From assembly GCA_003460745.1 (NCBI GenBank), contig QTVU01000024.1, forward strand, positions 1 to 42,432: a stretch of 42,432 bases of DNA. Direction: 5' to 3'. Source of the DNA: Firmicutes bacterium AM55-24TS (lineage in GTDB: Bacteria; Bacillota; Clostridia; UBA1381). The translations under genes were made by a program, and so were the position numbers. Numbering within the stretch: position 1 is the first letter of the stretch; each line of letters opens with the position of its first letter. Positions 16,443-26,750 of the stretch are shown one piece after another. Below the pieces are notes generated by a model, which was not told the origin of the DNA, made no database searches, and was given only the letters and a program-made list of their open reading frames with translations.

Positions 16443-17066
16443 TTATCCCTGTTTTTCTTTTGTTCTTTTAATGATTTTCAAACGAGTATGCTCCTCACGT
16501 TCTTTTTCTTCAAGAGCATTCTGAATATCCTTAGACAGTTTATCATAAAGAGGTATCGTAATATTTTCAAGAGCATTTGCTCTCTTTTGCGTTTTCTTTA
16601 TGTTCATAGCCAAACGGTAAACCGCATTTTCAATTTCCGTAAGCTTAACCGTCATCACTTTAACTTCGTTAAATTTAACGCTTGCCTCGTCAAGTGCCGA
16701 GGACGTTCCGTTAAATCCGTAAACAGGTCTGCCGTCAGGCTTATCAGCCGTAACAACAGGTATTTCAACGCCCATAACACTGCGTAAATCAACTTTTACG
16801 CTGTTTTCAAGCACTGCCGAATGAGCAAGGTTCTGCACCTTGCTCACACCCATTATTACGTTTGCCGATTCCAAAGCCTTATATGCAGCGGCAAAGGTTT
16901 CTTCGATTTTCGCCTCGACTTCCTTTGCCTCCTCTATCAAAAGCATCATTTCTCTGATTAGGATATTTCGTTTTTTATCAAGCATTTCATAGCCTTGCTT
17001 TGAAAGACGCAATGTGTTTTTTGCCATCATCAAGTTACCTTTTGTAGGTGCTAACGTCTTTGCCAT
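16443..17066 (-). CDS. atpD (ntpD): V/A-type ATP synthase subunit D
   Basis: This is the central-stalk subunit that turns inside the A3B3 head. The 207-residue product begins with the family-typical APTKGNLMMAKNTLRLSKQGYEMLDKKR (quoted here as a guide to residues 6-33) and is helical at both ends, forming the antiparallel coiled coil. The C-terminus is highly charged. It is the last gene of the ATPase operon, 21 bases after subunit B, and is followed by a terminator. Confidence 0.94.
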   Translation of the reverse strand: MAKTLAPTKGNLMMAKNTLRLSKQGYEMLDKKRNILIREMMLLIEEAKEVEAKIEETFAAAYKALESANVIMGVSKVQNLAHSAVLENSVKVDLRSVMGVEIPVVTADKPDGRPVYGFNGTSSALDEASVKFNEVKVMTVKLTEIENAVYRLAMNIKKTQKRANALENITIPLYDKLSKDIQNALEEKEREEHTRLKIIKRTKEKQG

Positions 17067-17087
17067 CTGAAATTCCCCCTCTCAGGA

Positions 17088-18488
17088 TTATACTTCTTCG
17101 TCCTCCACAGGACGATAATATTTTTCAAGAGTCTTATCGCTGACTCTGTCAAGTTCACTCTTAGGCAGCATACCCAAAAGCTCCCAACCAAGATTTAAAG
17201 TATCGTCAATAGTTCTGTTTTCATTCTTACCTTGTGTAAGGAACTTTTCCTCAAACGCTCTGCCGAACTTGATATACTTCTTATCCATATCGGAAAGTTC
17301 ATCTTCACCGATAACTGACGCCAAACTCTTTGCGTCCTCAACCTTTGAATATGCCGCAAAAAGCTGGTTTGAAAGTTCAGGGTGGTCGGCTCTTGTAAAG
17401 CCTTCACCGATACCGTCCTTCATCAAACGCGAAAGTGACGGAAGAATTGAAACAGGCGGATATACGCCTTTAAGGCTAAGCTCTCTGCCCAAAACTATCT
17501 GTCCCTCTGTAATGTAACCGGTAAGGTCAGGGATTGGGTGAGTAATATCATCGTTAGGCATTGTCAAAATCGGCACTTGTGTAACCGATCCCTTTGCGTC
17601 CTTGATAATACCTGCACGTTCATAAAGTGAAGCCAAATCTGAATACAGATAACCAGGGAAACCCTTTCTTGACGGAATTTCACCCTTTGAAGATGAAACC
17701 TCACGAAGTGCCTCCGCGTATGACGTCATATCGGTAAGTATTACAAGTACGTGCATATCGTGCTTAAATGCAAGATATTCTGCCGCTGTAAGCGCACATC
17801 TCGGTGTAATAATTCTTTCAACGACAGGGTCATTTGAAAGATTTAAGAACATTACAACCTTACCCAAAACACCGCTTTCTTCAAATGACTTTTTAAAGTA
17901 GTTTGCAACGTCATGCTTAACGCCCATTGCCGCGAATACGATAGCGAACTTTTCTCCGTTTTCGTCATCAGGGTCAACAACCTTTGCCTGTCTTGCAATC
18001 TGTACGGCAAGGTCGTCATGCGGAAGACCGTCGCCTGAGAATATAGGAAGCTTTTGACCTCTTATAAGTGTGGCAAGACAGTCTATTGACGAAATACCTG
18101 TCTGAATAAAGTTGTTCGGGTATTCACGCGAAACGGGATTGATAGGCTGACCGTTTACGTCACGAACTTCGTCCGCAAAGTAATCGCCCAAACCGTCAAT
18201 CGGTCTGCCGATACCGTCAAGCGTTCTGCCAAGCATTTCTTTTGAAAGCGGCAAACGCATCGGCTCGCCCATAAATTTTGTTTTAGTGTTGGTAAGTGAC
18301 AGATTTGAAGTACCCTCAAAAACCTGTATTACCGCTTTATCACCGGAAATCTCAATAACTCGTCCTATTCTTTTCTCGCCGTTGTCAAGAGTAACTGTAA
18401 CCATTTCTTCATAGAATGTATCGTCTACTCCCTCGATAACTGCCAAAGGACCCTGAATATTATTAAGACCCATATATTCTATTGCCAT
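17088..18488 (-). CDS. atpB (ntpB): V/A-type ATP synthase subunit B
   Basis: This is the non-catalytic nucleotide-site subunit of the A3B3 head. The 466-residue product has the expected [20 protein letters not shown] region where the catalytic subunit has its P-loop; a full GxxxxGKT is absent, as normal for B. It also shows [18 protein letters not shown] and the [19 protein letters not shown] segment. It lies 18 bases downstream of subunit A. Confidence 0.95.
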   Translation of the reverse strand: MAIEYMGLNNIQGPLAVIEGVDDTFYEEMVTVTLDNGEKRIGRVIEISGDKAVIQVFEGTSNLSLTNTKTKFMGEPMRLPLSKEMLGRTLDGIGRPIDGLGDYFADEVRDVNGQPINPVSREYPNNFIQTGISSIDCLATLIRGQKLPIFSGDGLPHDDLAVQIARQAKVVDPDDENGEKFAIVFAAMGVKHDVANYFKKSFEESGVLGKVVMFLNLSNDPVVERIITPRCALTAAEYLAFKHDMHVLVILTDMTSYAEALREVSSSKGEIPSRKGFPGYLYSDLASLYERAGIIKDAKGSVTQVPILTMPNDDITHPIPDLTGYITEGQIVLGRELSLKGVYPPVSILPSLSRLMKDGIGEGFTRADHPELSNQLFAAYSKVEDAKSLASVIGEDELSDMDKKYIKFGRAFEEKFLTQGKNENRTIDDTLNLGWELLGMLPKSELDRVSDKTLEKYYRPVEDEEV

Positions 18489-18506
18489 ATGCTCATATCC
18501 TTTCCT

Positions 18507-20279
18507 TTAGCTTTCATGGTTATAAATCAACTTGTCAAATGTTTCGTTGATTTTTCTCTGTAAATCATGGAACGGACCATCAATATTGTCATTTCCAATC
18601 GTGTATTTAATTCTGATAATGTCCTCGGCAATTCCGCTTTCGCTCACCTTTGAAAGCACAACGCCCTTTTCGACACATTCTTTAATTCTCTTATCAAAAA
18701 GAAGAATTGTATCCATCATCTTATTTTGCTTTTCAAGCGGTACATATGTATCGTCCGCATGGAAAGCATTTTGTTGCAAGAAACCTACTCTGATTGTCTT
18801 TGCAACCTCCAAAGTAGCCTTTTGACTGTCAGGAAGAACGTCTGCACCGATTAGCTTAACGATTTCCATAAGACTGCTTTCTTCTTGCAAAATTGCCATC
18901 ATCTTATTTCTCTTTTCCATAAAGTCCGGAGAAACATTTTGAGCATACCAATCAGTAACTTCACCGATATATTCACTGTAACTGTTAAGCCACTGAATAG
19001 CCGGATAGTGTCTTGCATATGCAAGCGACTTGTCAAGTGCCCAGAAACATCTGATAAAACGCTTTGTATTCTGTGTTACCGGTTCTGAGAAGTCACCGCC
19101 CTGTGGTGATACCGCACCGATAATTGATACAGAACCCTCACTGCCGTTAAGATTTGTAACATATCCCGCTCTTTCATAGAAAGCCGAAAGTCTTGACGCA
19201 AGATATGCAGGGAAACCTTCTTCCGCAGGCATTTCTTCAAGACGACCCGATATTTCACGAAGTGCCTCTGCCCAACGAGATGTTGAGTCAGCCATAAGTG
19301 CAACGTCATAACCCATATCTCTGTAATATTCCGCGATTGTAACACCAGTGTAAATACTTGCTTCACGCGCTGCAACCGGCATATTTGAAGTATTAGCAAT
19401 AAGCATTGTTCTGTCCAAAAGCGGTCTGTTTGACTTAGGGTCGATAAGTTCAGAGAACTCGTCAAGTACCTGTGTCATTTCGTTACCACGTTCACCGCAG
19501 CCGATATATACGATAATATCCGCATCACACCACTTTGCAAGCTGGTGCTGTGTCATAGTTTTACCGGTACCGAAACCGCCCGGAACAGCCGCCGCACCGC
19601 CTTTTGCAAGCGGGAACATTGTATCGATTACTCTCTGACCCGTTACAAGCGGTCTTGAAATAGGCTGACGCTGTGTATAAGGTCTTGCCTTTTTGATAGG
19701 CCATTTTTGTTTCATTGTTATGTCGATAATTTCGTCATCGCTTTTTACCTTTGCGATAATATCAACAATAGTGTAGTTGCCGTTCGGAGCAATCCATTCG
19801 ATTTTACCTTTGATATTCGGCGGAATCATAATTCTGTGCTCGATAAGACTTGTTTCCTGTGTTACGGCAATGATGTCACCGCCTGTAACATAGTCGCCTT
19901 GTTTCGCAACCATTTCCACATTCCAAGTTTTTCTTTCGTCAAGGTTAGTAACCTTTAAACCTCTGCCGATGAATGAGCCTGACATATTTCTTATTTCTTT
20001 CAACGGTCTTTCAATACCGTCAAAAATATCAGACAATATACCCGGAGCAAGAGTTATTGACAAAGGACCGCCCGTACCGACTACAGGTTCACCCTTTTTA
20101 AGACCTGTCGTTTCCTCGTAAACCTGTACAATAGTAGTATCGGAAGTTACGCCGATAACTTCGCCGATAAGTTCTTCATTACCGACATATACCATTTCCT
20201 GCATTTCAAAGGAATCTGAACCCTTTACTTTTACGACCGGTCCGTTTATACCGAATATCTGACCTTTTGTATTAGCCAT
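18507..20279 (-). CDS. atpA (ntpA): V/A-type ATP synthase catalytic subunit A
   Basis: This is the catalytic subunit that binds and hydrolyses (or makes) ATP. The 590-residue product carries the P-loop GGFGTGKT near residue 235, GCGERGNEM, the A-type insertion region (about 115-185) that distinguishes V/A-type from F-type subunits, and the [20 protein letters not shown] motif with the Walker B Asp. It follows subunit E by 31 bases with an AAAGGA ribosome binding site. Confidence 0.97.
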   Translation of the reverse strand: MANTKGQIFGINGPVVKVKGSDSFEMQEMVYVGNEELIGEVIGVTSDTTIVQVYEETTGLKKGEPVVGTGGPLSITLAPGILSDIFDGIERPLKEIRNMSGSFIGRGLKVTNLDERKTWNVEMVAKQGDYVTGGDIIAVTQETSLIEHRIMIPPNIKGKIEWIAPNGNYTIVDIIAKVKSDDEIIDITMKQKWPIKKARPYTQRQPISRPLVTGQRVIDTMFPLAKGGAAAVPGGFGTGKTMTQHQLAKWCDADIIVYIGCGERGNEMTQVLDEFSELIDPKSNRPLLDRTMLIANTSNMPVAAREASIYTGVTIAEYYRDMGYDVALMADSTSRWAEALREISGRLEEMPAEEGFPAYLASRLSAFYERAGYVTNLNGSEGSVSIIGAVSPQGGDFSEPVTQNTKRFIRCFWALDKSLAYARHYPAIQWLNSYSEYIGEVTDWYAQNVSPDFMEKRNKMMAILQEESSLMEIVKLIGADVLPDSQKATLEVAKTIRVGFLQQNAFHADDTYVPLEKQNKMMDTILLFDKRIKECVEKGVVLSKVSESGIAEDIIRIKYTIGNDNIDGPFHDLQRKINETFDKLIYNHES

Positions 20280-20310
20280 TTACCTTCATTCCTTTCCGTT
20301 TGTATGCCGT

Positions 20311-20919
20311 TTAACCCAGTGCCAATCCACTGCTTTGAAGGAATTTCTGCTTTTCTTCTGACAGCATTTCCTTGAATGAATAGTCAACAGCAACCTTTCT
20401 GTCTGTATTTAAAACCTTTGTACCGCCAAGAAAATCTTTTTCACCCGATGCCTCAACCGTAATTCTTGACGTGTCGGGAATCTGTTCAATTTTTTCTTTA
20501 AGCTTTATATCGTCTGATGAGATATAAATTGTCTTTGAACCTTTTCCGACTTCAAATAAAGCCTTTTCAATCTTGCTTAAAAGCCATTCTTCGTATTTAT
20601 CGCTCTCGATAAATTCAACGATTTTTGCTCTCGAAAGTTTCATTACGTCATCAATAATTTCTTCACGACGCATGATAAGTTTTTTCTTTGAATCAAGCTC
20701 TGCGTGAAGAACTCTCTCATTTGCACTTTTTTGAGCGGATTGAATATTCTGTTGAATATTCTCATATGCACCCTGCAAAAGCTCATTTTCCTTTGCATCT
20801 ATTCTCTCTGAATATTCCTTTTGAACATTCTCAAGTAATTTTTCTCTTTTCTGTTCCGCATCTTTGAGAACAAGCGATGTAAAGGTATTGAGTTTTTCTG
20901 TTAAGTTATTGCTTTCCAT
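20311..20919 (-). CDS. atpE (ntpE): V/A-type ATP synthase subunit E
   Basis: This is a peripheral-stalk subunit that joins the A3B3 head to subunit I together with subunit H. The 202-residue product has a long charged N-terminal coiled coil (about 1-110) and a globular C-terminal half that contains the DFLGGTKVLNTDRKVAVDYSF-like segment near residues 162-182. It follows subunit F by 18 bases. Confidence 0.9.
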   Translation of the reverse strand: MESNNLTEKLNTFTSLVLKDAEQKREKLLENVQKEYSERIDAKENELLQGAYENIQQNIQSAQKSANERVLHAELDSKKKLIMRREEIIDDVMKLSRAKIVEFIESDKYEEWLLSKIEKALFEVGKGSKTIYISSDDIKLKEKIEQIPDTSRITVEASGEKDFLGGTKVLNTDRKVAVDYSFKEMLSEEKQKFLQSSGLALG

Positions 20920-20937
20920 ATTCCTTACCTCCCCTGT

Positions 20938-21246
20938 TTAAAGTTTAAGACCGATTGACTCTTGAACCATATTGTTGATACTGTTAGCAATATCACGACT
21001 GCCGTGTCTGTCCGGTATTTCTATGATAAGCGGAGTGTGCAATGTAATTTTAAGATGGTTAAGATATTCTTTAACCATTGCCGCCGCTTTTTCCGTAAAT
21101 ATCAAAATACCAAGTTCCGGGTCGTTTACAGCCTTTTTAATTTCTGCAGTAATAGTTTCGCTGTCGTGAGCAACACATCCGTCTATACCCACAAGTCGCA
21201 TACCGATTTGTGTATCAATATTGTCACTGATTAAATACATTTTCAT
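20938..21246 (-). CDS. atpF (ntpG): V/A-type ATP synthase subunit F
   Basis: This is a small central-stalk subunit. The 102-residue product has the Rossmann-like beginning MYLISDNIDTQIGMRLVGIDG and the internal LGILIFTEKAA motif, at the usual family length. An AAAGGA ribosome binding site precedes the ATG. It is separated from subunit K by about 300 bases of repeat sequence, the only large gap in the operon. Confidence 0.92.
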   Translation of the reverse strand: MKMYLISDNIDTQIGMRLVGIDGCVAHDSETITAEIKKAVNDPELGILIFTEKAAAMVKEYLNHLKITLHTPLIIEIPDRHGSRDIANSINNMVQESIGLKL

Positions 21247-21279
21247 AAAACATACGTCCTTTCAGACTTGTAATAATAA

Positions 21280-21392
21280 AATCCATTCTCCGTCCACTCC
21301 GTAACGGACTACACTCGTCGTCCATCGCTCCCCTTGAGGGGAGGTGTCATCGCAGATGACGGTGGGGGTGGCTCGCTCGCCCGATTTACCGA
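21280..21392 (+). repeat. GC-rich repeat copy inside the ATPase operon
   Basis: The segment GCTCCCCTTGAGGGGAG to GGGGGTGGCT (about 21328-21375) matches the repeat pair at 6.19-6.31 kb except for its central hairpin, here GTCATC GCA GATGAC. Reading it as protein gives an ORF with low-complexity composition that I regard as spurious. Confidence 0.65.
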
Positions 21393-21540
21393 AGGCTGAA
21401 AGAAAATTGTTCACAGTGCTGCTTTGCAGCTTGCGGTGCCGTACACTCGTACTGCCCCCGGTTGCATGGGCGAGCAGCAGACTATCAGTCTGCGACCAGC
21501 CCAAGTAAAAAGTAGTGCTGTGGGCAATTTTACTCAGCCT
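21393..21540. mobile_element. MITE-like element with terminal inverted repeats
   Basis: A 148-bp segment is bounded by imperfect inverted repeats of about 30 bp. The left end reads AGGCTGA...AAAATTGTTCACAG and the reverse complement of the right end reads AGGCTGA...AAAATTGCCCACAG. Inside are smaller hairpins (GCTGC TTT GCAGC; GCAGACT ATC AGTCTGC). No transposase is encoded. It ends one base from the stop codon of subunit K. Confidence 0.55.
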
Positions 21541-21541
21541 A

Positions 21542-21964
21542 TTATGAATTAAGAATCAATATAGATATTACAAGACCGTATAGTGCGATACCTTCTGCAA
21601 GGGCAACGAAGATAAGAGTTTTACCCATAATCTTTTCATTTTCACTCATTGCACCGATAGCAGCTGATGCAGCTGATGCAACGGCGATACCACCGCCGAC
21701 ACCGCTAAGACCTGTTGAAAGAGCCGCACCGATGAACTTTAGACCTTCACCGACTGTAAGACCGGCTTCAGCACCTGTACCTGCCGCAAGAGCGCTAACT
21801 CCGCCGCCAAGTGTGCAGATAACGCCGACACCAAGAATACTGAAGAATGAGATTGCGTTCATCAAAAGGCATTCCTTACCTTTTGTCTTGCCTGACTTAT
21901 AATACAAAGCAACAGGAACGATTACTGTAAGTGCGATTAAAGCGAATAAAATTTTCATTAACAT
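21542..21964 (-). CDS. atpK (ntpK): V/A-type ATP synthase subunit K (rotor ring proteolipid)
   Basis: This is the membrane rotor subunit that carries the coupling ion. The 140-residue product has four predicted helices, as two hairpins. The C-terminal hairpin has the glycine-rich GVGGGIAVASAASAAIGA and the ion-site glutamate in VALAEGIALYG. The first hairpin has no equivalent carboxylate in its second helix, as in the Enterococcus NtpK layout with one site per four helices. The start at 21964 follows GGAGGT; a TTG five codons upstream overlaps that site and is rejected. Confidence 0.93.
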   Translation of the reverse strand: MLMKILFALIALTVIVPVALYYKSGKTKGKECLLMNAISFFSILGVGVICTLGGGVSALAAGTGAEAGLTVGEGLKFIGAALSTGLSGVGGGIAVASAASAAIGAMSENEKIMGKTLIFVALAEGIALYGLVISILILNS

Positions 21965-22001
21965 AGTGATTACCTCCAAAATATATTAAAACCGATTTAT
22001 A

Positions 22002-23900
22002 TTATTTATCACGAAGTGACATAAATTCTTTACCTCTGCCTGAGAAGTATCTTGAGAACATTTCGTAATACTCCAGACGAAGTACCTGTATTCCGACGAT
22101 AAGACCTTCAAGAACCATAACAAGTACGTTACCGATTACTTGTACAATAACTCCGCCTACACCGCCGCTTTGAGAAAGAATTGCAACAACCATCATCATA
22201 CCTACATGGACTATTGCAAAAGCGCCTATTCTTAGGAATGAGATTGTGTTTGTGAAGAAACTCAAAATTACTTCAAACATTTCAAACAAGTTTTCCACAA
22301 AGAACATTCCGTTTCTCGGCAGCCAGTCCTTTTTACCCTCTACAAGCTTGCCAAGCGGCTCGCATAGGTACATACAAAGCACTGCCAAAATAATAATTGC
22401 CACAAATACGAATGTCGGTATACCCCACTTTAAGAACAAGTTACCGGCAAGAAGAAGTGCGCCTATATAGAACACCAAGCCCGCAACACCGTTATGTCCG
22501 AACAGTGCTTCGCCAAGTTCCTTACTTTTCAGTGCGTTTATAACATTCAATACCATACCGAATATAATTATCAGCACACCCATACCAATCGTACCGCCCA
22601 GCATTAATGCTATTTCATTCATAGGGTTTAACGCTGTTGTATGGAACAATTCAGGGATTATTTCTTCATTTCCGAAGAAACTTCCGTATATAAATCCGAA
22701 TATCACACCGGATATTCCGACCATTCCGACAATACCGCCCAAGTCCCATTTCTTGACTTTGTAAACTATAAAGCCTGCTATCGCAAGCACAAGGCTCTGA
22801 CCTACGTCACCGAACATTATACCGAAGAACAGTATATACGTTACGGCAAGTATGCCTGTCGGATCAATTTCCGTATAACTCGGAAGTCCATACATTTTAA
22901 CGAACATTTCAAACGGTTTAAATACAGGATTATTTTTCAGCTTTGTAGGCGGCTGAATATCCTTGACGTCCTCTGCGTCCTCCATATAGAACATCACAAC
23001 GTCATCTGAACCGTTAATCTCTTTTTCAAGCGACTTTGCACTCTTTTCATCCATCCAACCTACTATATAGAAGAACATATCGCCGTGAATGGCATTTCTT
23101 CTTACTTCGGAGAATTGATGACGTTTCTTCGCAAGATTGTAAATTCCGCAAAGTTTATCCGCACTGCTTGAAATCATCTCGGCGGTCTTTGCACTGAGTT
23201 CTTCAATCTGCTGTTTTAATTTTTGATTTTGGTTTAATAATCCACGCTTTATTTCAAGCGGAGTACCAACGTAATCCTCTGATATGTCCATAGGTTCAAA
23301 ATACAGAGAATTAAATACTTCTTCAATCTTTCTCTCTTTCAAAAGCGGTGCGAAGTAAAAGCCCCATACATCTGTTGCGTCCTCCGCAGTCTTGATGAAG
23401 AAAGTTTCAAGATTGTCAAGGTAAGTTATAAGCGTTTTATAACCTGTTTTCGGAATATGTCCGAATCTGCATCTTATAAATTCAAACTTGAAAATTTTCG
23501 ACAAATCTACGTCCATACTGAGCATTAGATTAAGCTGCTCAACCGCCGCTTCATTTGCCTTTATTCTCTCTGAAAGCTCGTCGCTTTGGTTACGCTCTTC
23601 TTCGATACGCTCGTTTATTCCGTCAATAAAATTTTGCATATCGCCGAGCTTTACACTTTCGGGAGCAATCAATTTCTTGTTCACTGTGTAGTTAGCAAGA
23701 TTCATAATGCTTAACGCATTTTTTGCAACTATGTCGTATTCATTGTTTTCCTCAAAGTTTTTCAGCTTGCCTCTGTTTGAAATTACCGACATAGCATTTT
23801 CAAGATGAATATCTCTGCCGTAAACGTACTTTTCAACGACCGTATCAAATTCACTGATTTGAGCGGCAATAGTTACGGCTTTCATCTTTACGATTGCCAT
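22002..23900 (-). CDS. atpI (ntpI): V/A-type ATP synthase subunit I
   Basis: This is the stator subunit forming the ion half-channels. The 632-residue product has a long cytoplasmic N-terminal half with coiled coils (about 90-130 and 225-260) and a membrane half from about residue 350. Conserved parts include FGIMFGDVGQ, FGFIYGSFFG and the last helices with SFLRIGAFAIVHVGMM and LEGLIVGIQVLRLEYYEMFSRYF. The arginine in LRLEYYE faces the rotor site. It follows subunit C by 12 bases. Confidence 0.95.
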   Translation of the reverse strand: MAIVKMKAVTIAAQISEFDTVVEKYVYGRDIHLENAMSVISNRGKLKNFEENNEYDIVAKNALSIMNLANYTVNKKLIAPESVKLGDMQNFIDGINERIEEERNQSDELSERIKANEAAVEQLNLMLSMDVDLSKIFKFEFIRCRFGHIPKTGYKTLITYLDNLETFFIKTAEDATDVWGFYFAPLLKERKIEEVFNSLYFEPMDISEDYVGTPLEIKRGLLNQNQKLKQQIEELSAKTAEMISSSADKLCGIYNLAKKRHQFSEVRRNAIHGDMFFYIVGWMDEKSAKSLEKEINGSDDVVMFYMEDAEDVKDIQPPTKLKNNPVFKPFEMFVKMYGLPSYTEIDPTGILAVTYILFFGIMFGDVGQSLVLAIAGFIVYKVKKWDLGGIVGMVGISGVIFGFIYGSFFGNEEIIPELFHTTALNPMNEIALMLGGTIGMGVLIIIFGMVLNVINALKSKELGEALFGHNGVAGLVFYIGALLLAGNLFLKWGIPTFVFVAIIILAVLCMYLCEPLGKLVEGKKDWLPRNGMFFVENLFEMFEVILSFFTNTISFLRIGAFAIVHVGMMMVVAILSQSGGVGGVIVQVIGNVLVMVLEGLIVGIQVLRLEYYEMFSRYFSGRGKEFMSLRDK

Positions 23901-23912
23901 TTTCCCCCTCCT

Positions 23913-24959
23913 CTACTCAAGACCAATATGTGTGCGGATAAAATCAGGATTTAAGTTGTATCTTATCCCCTCGATAATGGTCGTAATGTTATTAAGTTCA
24001 ACTTCCTTTAGGTTCATATAGGCATATACCGCAACCATCGACTCGGGATGAGTTACAAATATACTTTTTGATAACCGGTTATAAATATACCTGTAATTGC
24101 CTTCGGGAAATCTTCCCTTATCATAATCTTCAAACAACTTTCCGTATGCGGTCGATTGATTTACAATATCAATAAACCTTTCAACAGAATCTGCATTTAC
24201 AAGCTGTTTGATTACCTCTTCCGTCAATCTGTATCTGACAGGCAGAAGATAGGTGAAAATTATTTCATTTGTAAATTCAAAATATTTTTTGCCCCTGTAA
24301 ATCCACATAAGATTCAGCATATCTATTTTTGTTCCAATAAGCCTTTTAAATAAATTCTCCTGTGTCTTATCAAGAGCGACCGATGCTGTATGCCATATTG
24401 ACTTATAGTAATATGTGTCCAGCACCATACCCATCGAAAATGAATCCGCGCCTATATTTTCCGCTCGTTGCAGCGGCTCGCTGTAAGGAGTGTTTTTACA
24501 AGCCTCGATACAATCCGACAGGGATTTTGCATTATGCATTATCTCACGATTTATTTTCGTGTGTGTTTCAAAGAAAGCGTCAAATTTGCTTTGGTTTACC
24601 TCATCATTACTTCTTTCCTCGTGAGTATAGATATATCTTATCTCACGTTTCAAAAATGCAATCTCTCTGCGCATAAACCAAAATTCCATAACGGTTCTCT
24701 TTGAATTGTCCATGAAATTATATAGTCTGACGTATTCGTCAACCATTTCCTGTTCAAGCAGGATTTCCATCTGACCTCTGTGAATATCTCTCTCATTCAC
24801 CTGTTCAAGAACTTCACCGTAGCCGGGTGTACTTTTAAGATAACTGCATATGTCATTTACGCTTTTTCTTTCAAGGAGCTGTTCATAGTCATCTCTTGTC
24901 AGAAATTTTGAATACATCGCCTTTAATTTAGCGGCGATTGCACTGTATTCCACGCTCAT
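23913..24959 (-). CDS. atpC (ntpC): V/A-type ATP synthase subunit C
   Basis: This subunit is the socket between the central stalk and the rotor ring. The 348-residue all-helical protein has the family-typical repeated architecture: N-terminal MYSKFLTRDDYEQLLERKS and a matching C-terminal module containing MVAVYAYMNLKEVELNNITTI (residues split by function, not a single motif). It lies between subunits H and I, an order in which C precedes I. Confidence 0.9.
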   Translation of the reverse strand: MSVEYSAIAAKLKAMYSKFLTRDDYEQLLERKSVNDICSYLKSTPGYGEVLEQVNERDIHRGQMEILLEQEMVDEYVRLYNFMDNSKRTVMEFWFMRREIAFLKREIRYIYTHEERSNDEVNQSKFDAFFETHTKINREIMHNAKSLSDCIEACKNTPYSEPLQRAENIGADSFSMGMVLDTYYYKSIWHTASVALDKTQENLFKRLIGTKIDMLNLMWIYRGKKYFEFTNEIIFTYLLPVRYRLTEEVIKQLVNADSVERFIDIVNQSTAYGKLFEDYDKGRFPEGNYRYIYNRLSKSIFVTHPESMVAVYAYMNLKEVELNNITTIIEGIRYNLNPDFIRTHIGLE

Positions 24960-24975
24960 TTTGCTGCCACCTCAC

Positions 24976-25287
24976 TTATCTGCCGATAATATTCTGTACA
25001 ATTTCATTAACCCATTTGTCTTTATTGTCGTTGTACTTCTTTTCGAGTTCGGAAAGATGTCTTTCCATATTTACTCTTATGGCCTCTACTTTTTTATCGG
25101 CATCTTCTTCCTCTATCTGCTTTAGAGTGACGTTTTTAGCCTCCATTCTTCTCGTAATGTCATCACGCATTTTACGAGATTCGTCCTTAATTCGCTCTTC
25201 AAGCTCTCTGTCGGCTTTCTTAGCGTCCTTAATGACTTCCTGTGCTCTGTCCTCGATGTCGATAATCTTCATAATTAGATCTTCCAT
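24976..25287 (-). CDS. ntpF: V/A-type ATP synthase subunit H (stalk coiled coil)
   Basis: The 103-residue product is almost entirely coiled coil, rich in Lys, Glu and Asp (DRAQEVIKDAKKADRELEER), as in peripheral-stalk subunit H/G. It pairs with subunit E. It is the first gene of the ATPase operon, 80 bases downstream of the DUF711 gene, with an AGAGG site before the ATG. That gap holds GCAGATTAATCTGC, a 14-bp palindrome, but no clean promoter. Confidence 0.8.
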   Translation of the reverse strand: MEDLIMKIIDIEDRAQEVIKDAKKADRELEERIKDESRKMRDDITRRMEAKNVTLKQIEEEDADKKVEAIRVNMERHLSELEKKYNDNKDKWVNEIVQNIIGR

Positions 25288-25367
25288 TTTCCCAACCTCT
25301 CTTTCCTCTGCAGATTAATCTGCATTATTTCAGACTATATTCAAAAATCATTACGATTTTGTCTGCA

Positions 25368-26735
25368 TTAATTTTTCAAACTTTGAAGCGGTGCAGGAAT
25401 TCTGCCGCCTCTGTTTATAAATTCGGCACTTGAATACTTTTTAACCGGCATTACGGGACCTGTTCCCAAAAGTCCGCCGAATTCAACAACGTCACCCTCA
25501 ACCTTACCCGGTGCAGGGATAACTCTTACTGCTGTTGTCTTTGTGTTGACCATTCCGATTGCCGCTTCATCGGCTATAATCGCCGAAATAGTTTCGGCAG
25601 TTGTGTCGCCCGGTATAACAATCATATCCAAACCTACGGAACATACGCAAGTCATTGCCTCAAGTTTTTCAAGAGTAAGTACGCCGTCTGTTGCCGCCGC
25701 AATCATACCTGCGTCCTCACTTACAGGGATAAATGCACCCGAAAGTCCACCGACATAACCTGACGCCATAATACCGCCTTTTTTAACTGCATCGTTAAGC
25801 AGTGCAAGTGCGGCTGTTGTACCGTGAGTACCGCACATTTCAAGTCCCATTTCCTCCAAAATATAAGCCACACTGTCGCCAACGGCAGGTGTCGGAGCAA
25901 GTGACAAATCTACGATACCGAAAGGTACATTAAGACGTTTTGACGCTTCTTGTGCAACAAGCTGTCCCATTCTTGTAATCTTAAATGCAGTCTTTTTAAT
26001 AGTTTCGGCAACAACACCGAAGTCCTCGCCTTTAACCTTTTCAAGTGCACATTTAACAACACCCGGACCGCTTACGCCGACATTTATAACACATTCACCC
26101 TCGCCTTCGCCAAGGAACGCGCCCGCCATAAACGGATTATCCTCAACCGCGTTGCAGAATACAACAAGCTTTGCACACGCAAATCCTTGTGTATCGGCTG
26201 TAAGTTCAGCCGCTCTCTTAACAATCTGACCCATCTGTTTAACAGCGTCCATATTGATACCGGCTCTTGTCGAACCCACATTAACGCTTGAACATACAAG
26301 ATCTGTTGCGGCAAGCGCTTCAGGAATCGACTCAATAAGTATTCTCTCACCGTTCGTATAATCTTTATGCACAAGTGCCGTATAGCCGCCTATAAAGTTT
26401 ACGCCTGTCTTTTTAGCGGCTTTATCAAGAGTTTTTGCGATTTTAACACATTTTTCAACAGTCGGTTCTTCCAATGCGTCCACCAAAGTAGCTATCGGAG
26501 TTACCGAAATTCTCTTGTTGATAATCGGAATACCGAATTGAGCCTCAATGTCCTCACCGGTTTTTACAAGGTCTTTTGCGTAAGTTGTGATTTTTTCATA
26601 CACCTTTTCGCAAACTGTATCAACGTCAGGACCGGCACAGCTTTTTAGAGAAATACCCATTGTTATAGTTCTTATATCAAGGTTTTCCTCGTCAACCATT
26701 TTTATAGTTTCTATTACTTCAAAGGGATTAATCAT
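25368..26735 (-). CDS. DUF711/UPF0210 (PFL family) protein
   Basis: The 455-residue protein belongs to the UPF0210 family, found in most Clostridia directly after an ACT-domain protein, as here. Conserved stretches visible are [53 protein letters not shown] and SEDAGMIAA. The molecular function is not established; the fold is related to that of glycyl-radical enzymes only by name history, so no reaction is assigned. A GGGAGG site precedes the start. Confidence 0.9.
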   Translation of the reverse strand: MINPFEVIETIKMVDEENLDIRTITMGISLKSCAGPDVDTVCEKVYEKITTYAKDLVKTGEDIEAQFGIPIINKRISVTPIATLVDALEEPTVEKCVKIAKTLDKAAKKTGVNFIGGYTALVHKDYTNGERILIESIPEALAATDLVCSSVNVGSTRAGINMDAVKQMGQIVKRAAELTADTQGFACAKLVVFCNAVEDNPFMAGAFLGEGEGECVINVGVSGPGVVKCALEKVKGEDFGVVAETIKKTAFKITRMGQLVAQEASKRLNVPFGIVDLSLAPTPAVGDSVAYILEEMGLEMCGTHGTTAALALLNDAVKKGGIMASGYVGGLSGAFIPVSEDAGMIAAATDGVLTLEKLEAMTCVCSVGLDMIVIPGDTTAETISAIIADEAAIGMVNTKTTAVRVIPAPGKVEGDVVEFGGLLGTGPVMPVKKYSSAEFINRGGRIPAPLQSLKN

Positions 26736-26750
26736 TTATTTGTACCTCCC

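Noticed and set aside
21262..21504. 80-residue ORF between ATPase subunits F and K
   Set aside because: It lies wholly within the GC-rich repeat and inverted-repeat element, lacks a credible ribosome binding site and has low-complexity composition.
25288..25367. Promoter for the ATPase operon in the gap before subunit H
   Set aside because: No -10/-35 pair with proper spacing is evident, only a 14-bp palindrome; transcription may start upstream.
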